Source: JAFGED01 sp964551295
GTDB lineage: Bacteria; Chloroflexota; Anaerolineae; B4-G1
Length of the DNA: 7,666 nt
Reading direction: 5' to 3'
Assembly (NCBI GenBank): GCA_964551295.1
Contig: CAZKDJ010000193.1
Location: 1-7,666, forward strand
Positions 1 through 5,663 of the stretch are shown in pieces. The translations under genes and the position numbers were made by a program. The notes beneath the pieces are model-generated. The model saw only the letters and a list, made by a program, of their open reading frames with translations. It was not told the origin of the DNA and searched no databases. Each line of letters opens with the position of its first letter. Within the stretch, counting starts at the first letter, position 1.

Positions 1-592
1 CCTTGCGGATGCCCATGAAGGAGGTGTAGCGCGGCTCGTTGATGCCCTTGGTCGTCCCGACGACGGCGGGCAGCGGCGCTGTCACCACTTGCCGTCCCTC
101 TTCCAGCAGCCGCTCGACGGTGATGGATTTGCCGTCTGGGTCGATGGCGGCGATCTTGATGACGTACGTCAGTGCGGGGATGCCCAGCCGCTGGGCGACG
201 GCCGGGGCCACCTGCCAGGTCTGGGTGTCGATGGCTGACTTGCCAAATAGGGTCAGATCGACGTCACCCATCTTTTGTATCGCCTGGGCTAGCACGTAGC
301 TGGTGGCAAGGGTATCGGAGCCGGCGCACCCATTGTCCCACACGCGCACGGCCTCATCGCAGCCCATGGCGATGGCGTGCTTGAGGGCCTCCAGCGCTTC
401 CTCCGGCCCCATCGAGAGGACGGTGACGGTGCCGCCGTGCTGGTCGCGCAGCTTGAGCGCCTCTTCGACGGCGTACTCATCCCAGGGATTGATGATCAGG
501 GGAGACGTTCCCCAGGAGACGTCGCCCGACGCGTCCACCGACATCTTGGCTTCGCTGTCGGGCGTGTACTTGGTGCATACGACGATGTGCAT
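1..592 (-). CDS. etfB: Electron transfer flavoprotein beta subunit, 3'-truncated by window edge
   Basis: Encodes the AMP-binding beta subunit of the ETF heterodimer, which carries electrons from acyl-CoA and related dehydrogenases to the quinone pool or other acceptors in the cytoplasm. 197 codons are visible, about three quarters of the usual 250-260, with no stop before the window edge. Family features seen: the N-terminal strand MHIVVCTKYTPD (1-12); the NPWDEYAVEEALKL segment (35-48); the EALKHAIAMGCDEAV helix (68-82); a nucleotide-site stretch KSAIDTQTWQVAPAVAQRLG (118-137) equivalent to the D-x-x-x-x-VGP-x-x-A-x-x-LG block; and the NEPRY signature (185-189). The ATG at 590-592 is chosen because AGGAGG lies just upstream at good spacing. 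It has its own promoter (641-669). The alpha subunit gene would be expected beyond the left edge, which cannot be checked. A FixA-type paralogue is possible. Confidence 0.9.
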   Translation of the reverse strand, partial: MHIVVCTKYTPDSEAKMSVDASGDVSWGTSPLIINPWDEYAVEEALKLRDQHGGTVTVLSMGPEEALEALKHAIAMGCDEAVRVWDNGCAGSDTLATSYVLAQAIQKMGDVDLTLFGKSAIDTQTWQVAPAVAQRLGIPALTYVIKIAAIDPDGKSITVERLLEEGRQVVTAPLPAVVGTTKGINEPRYTSFMGIRK

Positions 593-596
593 AGCT

Positions 597-605
597 CACC
601 TCCTG
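597..605 (-). promoter_or_regulatory. Strong ribosome binding site of etfB
   Basis: The minus strand reads CAGGAGGTGAGCTATG. AGGAGG is a near-perfect match to the anti-Shine-Dalgarno sequence and its spacing to the ATG at 592 is normal. This fixes the etfB start. Confidence 0.75.
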
Positions 606-640
606 TGACTGAAGAGCCTGTAACCTGTCGCGTTTTGCTT

Positions 641-669
641 GTTTTAGCACAGAAACGGGGCGAGGTCAA
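641..669 (-). promoter_or_regulatory. Sigma-70-type promoter for etfB
   Basis: On the minus strand TTGACC (664-669, 5 of 6 matches to the -35 consensus) is followed after exactly 17 nt by TAAAAC (641-646, 4 of 6 matches to the -10). Transcription would begin near 634, giving a leader of about 40 nt that contains the AGGAGG site just before the etfB ATG. The promoter lies downstream of the cystathionine synthase gene, so etfB can be transcribed independently of the S-box-controlled unit. Confidence 0.6.
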
Positions 670-685
670 ATGGGGGAAAGTGAGG

Positions 686-730
686 CGTGATCCGTGAAAA
701 GTCAGATTACGTATCACGGATCACGTATCA
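686..730. repeat. 12-bp inverted repeat overlapping a 7-nt tandem repeat
   Basis: CGTGATCCGTGA (686-697) and its exact reverse complement TCACGGATCACG (714-725) form a perfect 12-bp stem with a 16-nt loop. The right arm lies inside three consecutive 7-mers, CGTATCA, CGGATCA and CGTATCA (710-730), with a weaker fourth unit before them. It sits between the stop of the cystathionine synthase gene (744) and the etfB promoter. Neither side has a U-run next to the stem, so a standard intrinsic terminator is unlikely. It looks like a dispersed palindromic repeat that could still act as an RNA 3'-end stabiliser. Confidence 0.75.
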
Positions 731-743
731 AGTTTTCGTTTCG

Positions 744-1931
744 CTAGATCTTTTCCAGGGCCTGTTCCAAATCCGCGATCAAGTCATCGGCGTCCTCGAT
801 CCCCAGCGCGTAGCGCACCAACTCGTCCTTGATGCCGATCGCTAGTCGTTCCTCTTTGTTCAGCGTAAAGTGGGACATCAGGGCCGGCTGCTCGATGATG
901 CTCTCTACGCCGCCCAGGCTGGGGCCGATGTAGGGGATGCGCACGGCGTCGATAAAGGCGCTGGTCTTGTCCATGTTGGCCTCCGGCTCGAAGCTGACCA
1001 CGCCGCCGAAACCCGCCATCTGCCGGGTGGCCAGCTCGTGGTCGGGATGGCTGGGCAGGCCGGGGTAGTAGACGCGTCGAATCTTGGGATGAGATTCCAG
1101 GAACTGGGCCACCTTCATCCCGTTCTCGTTCTGCTTGGCCACGCGGATGGCCAGCGTCTTGAGGCCACGCAGGAGCAGGTAGGCATTGTGCGCGTCGGGG
1201 ACGCCACCCAACACGCCCTGCACTTCCTTGAGCCTGGCGATGGTCTCCGCCGGGCCGGTGACCACGCCGCCCAGCAGGTCGTTGTGCCCGCCCAGATACT
1301 TGGTGACGCTGTGGGTCACCAGGTCAACGCCGAACTCTAGCGGGCGCAGGTTGCAGGGTGTGGCAAAGGTGCTGTCGAGGAACACCTTTACGCCGTGGCG
1401 GCGGGCGATGTCCACCACCCGCTCCATGTCGAGGATGCGCATGTAGGGATTGGTGGGGGTCTCGGAAAAGATCAGGCGTGTGTTATCCTGGATGGCAGCC
1501 TCCAGGGCGGCGTAATCGCCCATGGGCACCATGGTGGCCTCGATGCCGAACCGCTGGAGGTATACCAGACAGAACTCGCGCGTGCGGCGGTAGCAATCGT
1601 CGGTAAAAACGACGTGATCGCCCGCCGAGAGCAGCGCCAGCATGGTTGACGTGATGGCGCACATGCCGCTGGCGTACAATAGGGCATCCTCGCCGCCATC
1701 CAACGCGGCCACCTTGCGCTCCACCACGCGCTGGGTGGGATTGCCGTATCTGCCGTACTCGACCCGCTCCGGCGGCAGCTTGTCTTCCTTGTGCTGCATG
1801 TGCTCGATCAACGCGGCCGTGTCCTCGAACGCGTAGGTGGAGGTCTGGACGATGGGCATGGTCAGCGCGTGGTAGGGCTTGACCTTGTCCTCGCCGGCGT
1901 GGACTGCCTGGGTAGAGATATTGTCATTCAC
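744..1931 (-). CDS. metB: Cystathionine gamma-synthase, plant-like, PLP-dependent
   Basis: Cytoplasmic PLP enzyme of the Cys/Met metabolism family. It most likely condenses an activated homoserine with cysteine to give cystathionine in methionine synthesis. In the 395-residue form: YGRYGNPT (59-66, PLP phosphate contact from the neighbouring subunit); ASGM (87-90); FLDSTFATP with D186 facing the PLP nitrogen; SVTKYLGGHND with Schiff-base K211; and SLGGVESI near 338-345. The inserted stretch before YGRYGNP and the ATMVPMG, LGGVPDAHNAYLLLRGLKTL and YPGLPSHPDH blocks resemble plant cystathionine gamma-synthase more than E. coli MetB. The start is chosen at the GTG of 1929-1931 because AAAGGAG ends 8 nt before it. 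The in-frame GTG at 1938-1940 overlaps that site. An S-box riboswitch upstream supports a methionine role. Specificity could instead be O-acetylhomoserine sulfhydrylase or methionine gamma-lyase. Confidence 0.9.
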   Translation of the reverse strand: MNDNISTQAVHAGEDKVKPYHALTMPIVQTSTYAFEDTAALIEHMQHKEDKLPPERVEYGRYGNPTQRVVERKVAALDGGEDALLYASGMCAITSTMLALLSAGDHVVFTDDCYRRTREFCLVYLQRFGIEATMVPMGDYAALEAAIQDNTRLIFSETPTNPYMRILDMERVVDIARRHGVKVFLDSTFATPCNLRPLEFGVDLVTHSVTKYLGGHNDLLGGVVTGPAETIARLKEVQGVLGGVPDAHNAYLLLRGLKTLAIRVAKQNENGMKVAQFLESHPKIRRVYYPGLPSHPDHELATRQMAGFGGVVSFEPEANMDKTSAFIDAVRIPYIGPSLGGVESIIEQPALMSHFTLNKEERLAIGIKDELVRYALGIEDADDLIADLEQALEKI

Positions 1932-1970
1932 TGTGTTCACTCCTTTGTTTGAGGCGGCTCATCGAACTGG

Positions 1971-2009
1971 GGGTTCGGCGAACCAAGGGTTCCTGAGAAC
2001 CTGGGGTTT
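1971..2009. repeat. Two adjacent GGTTC/GAACC hairpins in the metB leader
   Basis: GGTTC-N3-GAACC (1972-1984) and GGTTC-N4-GAACC (1988-2001) lie next to each other with similar flanks, followed by a degenerate third GGGGTTT. They lie about 40-70 nt upstream of the metB start, in the transcribed leader. No U-run follows, so they do not look like terminators. They look like a small repeat family that forms short hairpins in the RNA. Confidence 0.5.
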
Positions 2010-2061
2010 GCATCATCCGAGGAGGGCAGGAGGATAAACAAAAACAGTATCTTCTCAAAAA

Positions 2062-2100
2062 GTAGGGGCAAGAGTAAGTCGGATTGCCAATCCGACCTAC
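2062..2100. repeat. Palindromic dispersed-type repeat (GTCGGATTG core)
   Basis: GTCGGATTG (2078-2086) and CAATCCGAC (2088-2096) form a perfect 9-bp palindrome around a single C. The terminal GTAG (2062-2065) and CTAC (2097-2100) add a weaker outer match. From memory, closely similar GTCGGATTGGCAATCCGAC strings recur between genes in Chloroflexota and Planctomycetes genomes, where they create spurious VGRIGNPT-like peptides. Here it sits between the riboswitch terminator and metB, so it is part of the metB leader RNA. Confidence 0.6.
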
Positions 2101-2125
2101 ATTCCCCCAAGATATTGAGATGATA

Positions 2126-2155
2126 CACAAAAACACCTCCTTCTGAAAGGAGGTG
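2126..2155 (-). terminator. Intrinsic terminator of the SAM riboswitch
   Basis: On the minus strand CACCTCCTT (2147-2155), loop TCAG, and AAGGAGGTG (2134-2142) form a perfect 9-bp stem followed directly by TTTTTGTG. It lies 20 nt after the aptamer, the classic arrangement for premature termination when SAM is bound. The 3' strand of aptamer stem P1 (about 2174-2181) can pair with the 5' arm and loop of the terminator (about 2144-2151), roughly 8 pairs including two G-U. This is a plausible antiterminator for the SAM-free state. Confidence 0.88.
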
Positions 2156-2175
2156 GGCGATTGTCGTCGTCATCC

Positions 2176-2288
2176 CTCTCATCTTCCAGAAGTTGCTTCT
2201 GCCGGAATTGGCACCGTGGGTTGGGAGTTCAATCCACCCGGTTGCCGAGGCTTCACAGGGCCGGTCCCTCCGCCTCTCTGGATGAGAA
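2176..2288 (-). ncRNA. SAM-I (S-box) riboswitch aptamer
   Basis: The minus strand shows the S-box consensus in order. P1 5' strand TTCTCATC (2288-2281) pairs with GATGAGAG (2183-2176). The AGAGAGGCGGAGGGAC and CGGCCCTGTGAAGCCTC blocks form P2 with the kink-turn. Then come the invariant GGCAACC (2240-2246), a P3 hairpin, GGTGCCAATTCC, and a P4 hairpin with arms CAGAAG and CTTCTG. The aptamer binds S-adenosylmethionine; with the terminator at 2126-2155 it should switch off metB transcription when SAM is plentiful. It begins 55 nt downstream of the methyltransferase stop, so read-through from that gene would be gated too. Confidence 0.95.
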
Positions 2289-2296
2289 CCTGATTG

Positions 2297-2326
2297 GTAA
2301 TGTCTCTTACTGGGGCGTATTGTCCA
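2297..2326 (-). promoter_or_regulatory. Possible promoter of the riboswitch-metB unit
   Basis: TGGACA (2321-2326, 5 of 6 matches to the -35) is followed after 18 nt by CATTAC (2297-2302), a poor -10 with 3 of 6 matches. The predicted start near 2290 falls just before the first base pair of the aptamer, which is where an S-box transcript should begin. The position is persuasive, the -10 sequence is not. Confidence 0.35.
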
Positions 2327-2342
2327 TGATTTGGGGATTTTG

Positions 2343-3824
2343 TCAAATGGGCGTCCGCACGCAAAAGATGATGCCGGCGGTCGGTTGGTGCTGGGTTCCC
2401 TCTCGATCCTCGAACGCGACCTGCATCAGGTGCGGCTGGTCGAGAAAGTCGCCGATGGCCTGCTCCAGCCGTGGAAAATCTCGCCGCAGTTCCCACGTAG
2501 CCTTGGGGTCAATCGCGTCGTACAGCACGACAAAGAGCCGGTTAGCAGCGTGGAAGCGGCCCTGCGTCGATTGGTGGGCGTACAGCCAGCGGGCCAGTTC
2601 CTCCGGGTGGGCCTGGGCATAGGCAATGTCGTGATCGAAGCCTTTTGGCAGTGGTGTCAGCTTGAGGTCAAAGCCTCGGGATCGACGGTCTGCTTCGTCC
2701 AGGTAAAAGTCGACGGTGTGGTGGAAGGGATCGGGCTCGGGGCGGGTGCGGGGGTGAGCCAGGACGATATCGAGCGCGGCTTGGTGGGTGTGAAAGTTGT
2801 ACCAGCGACGGATGACATAGCGGCCAAAATCGTTTACCGGCAGGCCCAGCTCGGCAGCCACCCGCTTGGTCTCGCGGCGCAGCGCGTTGAGGCCGGTGAT
2901 GCTGTAGATAAAGCGGCTGGCACGGTCCCATGCGTCCCCCTGCACCCGGCCCCAAGGGGGCATTGATTTGACCTTGAGCAGTTCCTGGCGGATATCGGTG
3001 GGGGAGGTCGGTTTTTGGAACACGATGACATACTCGTGGCGAAAGATGTAGTAGCCGCCCGCCAGCGCCCGGTAGCGCCACAGGTTGCTGTCGCGGCCTT
3101 TTCCCACCTCGTTGCCGGTGATATTCTTGACCACGATGCCCTTGGTGCGAAACCCGGCCCGCTGCATGCGCTCCATACAGTAGAAACCCAGTGGGATCAG
3201 TTCGCCCTTGGTGTACTTGTCGCCGATGACGAGCACGGCGAACCTGCCCGGCTCCAGCAGATCGAATCCTCGCCGGGCGACGGTCTCGAACAGATCGAGA
3301 AAGCCCGCCAAGGTGGGGGCGTTGGAGAGATCTTCTGGCTGATCGCTAAACTGGATGATGTCGTGGTAGGGCGGGTGGAGCACCAGCAGTTGCGCGTGAT
3401 CGGCATCCATCGCCGCCAGCGTTTCCCTGACGCGGGCCGCTGTCTGCTCCAGAGTGGAATCGCCCTTCAGGATATGTATACGGTCGCCCAGCAGCTCGGG
3501 GACTTTGGCCCTCACGTATTCCACCAGGTCGGGTTTCAGCTCGACGCCGATCAATCGCCGGTTGAGCCGTGCAGCCTCGATGGCACTGGTGCCGGAGCCG
3601 AGGAAGGGGTCCAGCACAATGTCATTCTCCTTAGTGTAGCGAAGGTAGGCCTGTGTGGCGATCTGGGGGACAAAGTTGCCGTGATAGTCCAGCGTATGCC
3701 CCCCACTGCGGTCGCGGGAATCAATCTGCCACAAGGAATCTGTCCAGACGTGGTCGTATTCTTTCCAATGGTCGAGGTCGATGTCGGAATAAGGGGGTGT
3801 CTTTGGTTTCTTGTTTTTTGCCAT
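2343..3824 (-). CDS. DNA methyltransferase with C-terminal nuclease-like region (putative single-chain R-M enzyme)
   Basis: Residue numbers are for the 494-aa reading from the GTG at 3827. The N-terminal half is an N6/N4-type DNA methyltransferase: an SGGHTLDYHGNFVPQ motif X-like segment (41-55), SAM-binding motif I DPFLGSGTS (73-81), acidic V95-E96 after it, and catalytic motif IV HPPY (151-154), followed by IGDKYTKGELIPLGF (201-215) and LWRYRALAGGYYIFRHEY (249-266). The order X-I-IV then recognition region suggests the gamma arrangement. The C-terminal part has RRWYNFHTHQAALD (340-353), TVDFYLD (371-377) and GFDLKLTPLPKGF (385-397), a D...D-x-K pattern as in PD-(D/E)xK restriction nucleases. 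I infer a fused methylase-nuclease; the tail could instead be a recognition domain only. The start is probably ATG 3824, directly after an in-frame GTG. No Shine-Dalgarno site is evident; GATAAT lies only 9-14 nt upstream, so a leaderless message is possible. Confidence 0.85.
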   Translation of the reverse strand: MAKNKKPKTPPYSDIDLDHWKEYDHVWTDSLWQIDSRDRSGGHTLDYHGNFVPQIATQAYLRYTKENDIVLDPFLGSGTSAIEAARLNRRLIGVELKPDLVEYVRAKVPELLGDRIHILKGDSTLEQTAARVRETLAAMDADHAQLLVLHPPYHDIIQFSDQPEDLSNAPTLAGFLDLFETVARRGFDLLEPGRFAVLVIGDKYTKGELIPLGFYCMERMQRAGFRTKGIVVKNITGNEVGKGRDSNLWRYRALAGGYYIFRHEYVIVFQKPTSPTDIRQELLKVKSMPPWGRVQGDAWDRASRFIYSITGLNALRRETKRVAAELGLPVNDFGRYVIRRWYNFHTHQAALDIVLAHPRTRPEPDPFHHTVDFYLDEADRRSRGFDLKLTPLPKGFDHDIAYAQAHPEELARWLYAHQSTQGRFHAANRLFVVLYDAIDPKATWELRRDFPRLEQAIGDFLDQPHLMQVAFEDREGTQHQPTAGIIFCVRTPI

Positions 3825-3918
3825 CACGGCGCTATTATCGCACAGATTGATGATTTGCGGAAGTGGTCGTTACTGTTGGAGGTCCTGCGAGGAGCAACAG
3901 TCGGACTTTTGCCCCAGG

Positions 3919-4156
3919 AGCGCTGTTGAGGCGGCGTTCCGGCAGCTATTCGAGCGTGTGAAGTCGAACCACCTGCTGCTGTCGTACAATGACGAAGGGT
4001 CGCTTGAAAAGGATAGTCTGTTGGGCTTGTTTGAGGAGTTCTGCAGACGTCAGTTTCACGCAGATCAAGTTCAAACGCTTCCGGGCGGATGTCGATCACG
4101 AGAATCGTGTCTACAAGCGTGACCACACGCACGAGTTTCTTGTGTTGGGTAGGCAT
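3919..4156 (+). pseudogene. Frameshifted C-terminal remnant of a D12-class adenine DNA methyltransferase
   Basis: Two plus-strand frames together give one protein-like segment. The first (about 3919-4042) reads AVEAAFRQLFERVKSNHLLL then SYNDEGSLEKDSLLGLFEEF. The second, +1 shifted (about 4046-4153), reads FTQIKFKRFRADVDHENR then VYKRDHTHEFLVLG. SYNDEG followed about 30 residues later by KRFRAD...NR.YK...EFL matches my recollection of the C-terminal part of D12-class (Dam-like) adenine methyltransferases. A one-base loss near 4041-4048 would explain the switch. Motif I and the catalytic DPPY are absent: the sequence upstream of 3919 shows nothing of the family in any plus frame. It is a dead fragment on the strand opposite to all intact genes, filling the 345 nt between the methyltransferase and the GH57 gene. 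Confidence 0.55.
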
Positions 4157-4169
4157 TGCCTGTGCCGGC

Positions 4170-5570
4170 TCATATCTCTGCCTGCTCTAGGATTTGGTCG
4201 AGGATATCGGCACCGGTTTGGTCCGTGTTTTCGCAGGCCGCGATCTTCAAGTCACGTCGAAACGCGTGCGTCAGATCGTTGCCGGTGGCGTAATGGGTGA
4301 GGGCCATAGCCTGGACGCTGTTGGCGATGGCGTAGCGAGGTTCGCGGCGATCCAGGCTGTCGAAGAAGAACGTGCAACTGGCGTACATCCGCTGCCGGTA
4401 GAACTGGGCTTCCAACAGCCAAAGCAGCCGCTGGGCGTCCTCGCTGCTGAGATGGCCCAGGTCGTGCTCGGTGAAGAACGTCGGTGCATCCGTTTGCCCC
4501 AGCTCTATGGCGATATAGTCGTCCCGCAGTGACCAGGGATCGGCGCTTATCCGTTGAGCCTCTTGCACATAGATCCCGTCCAGTTCGCAGGCCAGGTTGT
4601 CCAGTGCGCGCCGCAGAGCGGCTTTCCAGCGGCTATCACCCGGGGTGCAATCGCAGCCGACAACCCAGCGACTCAGTCCGTGCGAACAACTCCAGGCGGT
4701 GTTTTCTACGATCTCGATGTCTATCCGTGGAGGGCGTTTTTGCAGGTATTTTCCCAGGGTGGTCAGTTCGTAGCCGTGTTTCTGCCCTGCTTGCAGGATG
4801 TGTGTCAGAACCTCCACGCCCTGGCGATAGTGATGCCCAAAAGTCTCCCCGTCGGTGGCGATGAGCTGCAATCCGCCTATGCGGCATCGCCAACCCATAT
4901 GCTCCCCAAGCCAATCCTCCACATGGGCTGGATTCGGCATGTGAAAGGATAGGGCGTTCGACAGATCGGCATCTCGCAGAAAGACGGTGATTTCCTTGCC
5001 GTTGGGCAGCGGCACCCGGTAGGGGCCCGACCCCGCTCCCTGGTCGCCGCGCACTTGCTCGCCGGAGAGGATGGTGAACTGGATGCCCTCGTTGGCCAGT
5101 ACTTCCAGCGTCTCATAGTCCACTGCCATCTCTGGCAGCCACATGCCTTCCGGGGGGTGACCGAAGCGATGTTCGAAGCTGGCGATACCCCAGCGGACCT
5201 GGCAGATCTTGTCGCGGCGACGCGCCAGTGGCAGGATGGTGTGGTGAACGGGCTGTGCCAGTCCGTTTCCGACGCTGTGGGCTTTCCAGTTGCCGCGCTC
5301 GGCGGCGACGATACGCACGTAGGTTTCGTGGGCGTGCTCATCCAGCCAGCGGGCCAGGGTGCCGCCCAGGTTGAAGCTGACGTGCTCGAAATTACTCCCT
5401 GACCCGTCGGGCCTAGGCTCAGCGTTGGGCGTGTAGCACTCGGCGGTGACGCGCTCGTTCCAGTTGGTGTAGGGCGCAGCGTCCGGCTCCGGTGGCGTTT
5501 GGCCGGTGAAGGGATTGACGCGTGAGGGTTGATAGAAATGGCAGTGGATACAAAGGTAGCAGCTTGACAT
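4170..5570 (-). CDS. Glycoside hydrolase family 57 protein, short form
   Basis: A 466-residue GH57 catalytic protein acting on alpha-glucans (amylase, glucanotransferase or related; the exact activity cannot be read from sequence). GH57 regions seen in order: HCHFYQPSR (9-17, region 1), PYTNWNERVTAECYTPNA (33-50), EGMWLPEMAVD (141-151) with E147 as the likely nucleophile, ATDGETFGHHY (238-248) with D240 as the likely acid/base, and NTAWSCSHGLSRW (290-302). It resembles the GH57 proteins that carry a C-terminal DUF3536 region, which I recall as around 800 residues; this one ends about where that extra region would continue. No signal peptide is seen, so it is probably cytoplasmic. The ATG at 5568-5570 lacks a clear ribosome site, which fits translational coupling to the GH13 gene upstream, whose extended frame ends 3 nt before it. 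Confidence 0.88.
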   Translation of the reverse strand: MSSCYLCIHCHFYQPSRVNPFTGQTPPEPDAAPYTNWNERVTAECYTPNAEPRPDGSGSNFEHVSFNLGGTLARWLDEHAHETYVRIVAAERGNWKAHSVGNGLAQPVHHTILPLARRRDKICQVRWGIASFEHRFGHPPEGMWLPEMAVDYETLEVLANEGIQFTILSGEQVRGDQGAGSGPYRVPLPNGKEITVFLRDADLSNALSFHMPNPAHVEDWLGEHMGWRCRIGGLQLIATDGETFGHHYRQGVEVLTHILQAGQKHGYELTTLGKYLQKRPPRIDIEIVENTAWSCSHGLSRWVVGCDCTPGDSRWKAALRRALDNLACELDGIYVQEAQRISADPWSLRDDYIAIELGQTDAPTFFTEHDLGHLSSEDAQRLLWLLEAQFYRQRMYASCTFFFDSLDRREPRYAIANSVQAMALTHYATGNDLTHAFRRDLKIAACENTDQTGADILDQILEQAEI

Positions 5571-5573
5571 GGG

Positions 5574-5663
5574 TTAGTTGACTAGTTGCTCGTTTGGGAG
5601 CGCCTCCAGCAGCGCATTGTACCACCGGACGCGCTCGGTGGCAACATCCGTGAAGGGAGCAAA
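5574..5663 (-). other. In-frame coding continuation of the GH13 gene beyond its amber stop
   Basis: After the TAG at 5664-5666 the GH13 frame stays open for 29 codons, beginning FAPFTDVATERVRWYNALLE and ending ALPNEQLVN before a TAA at 5574-5576. The composition is protein-like (WYNALLEALP is a good amphipathic helix) and continues the style of the preceding EKLLETV. The TAA is 3 nt from the GH57 ATG. I infer that this is the original C-terminus, cut off by a nonsense mutation, a sequencing error, or a read-through stop. The last codons overlap two 8-nt repeats (GTTAGTTG, ACTAGTTG, 5573-5588). Confidence 0.6.

Noticed and set aside
686..725. The 12-bp inverted repeat as an intrinsic terminator for metB
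   Set aside because: No run of U follows the stem on the minus strand; the downstream bases are CCTCACTTT.
870..1340. A 156-codon plus-strand frame inside the cystathionine synthase gene
   Set aside because: It is antisense to a well-supported enzyme gene and has no family features of its own.
1938..1940. GTG at 1940 as the metB start
   Set aside because: It overlaps the AAAGGAG ribosome site. The GTG three codons later has a proper 8-nt spacing.
3015..3929. A 304-codon open frame on the plus strand
   Set aside because: It lies antisense to the methyltransferase, whose motifs are clear on the minus strand. The translation shows no recognisable motif and is what a GC-rich gene gives on its opposite strand.
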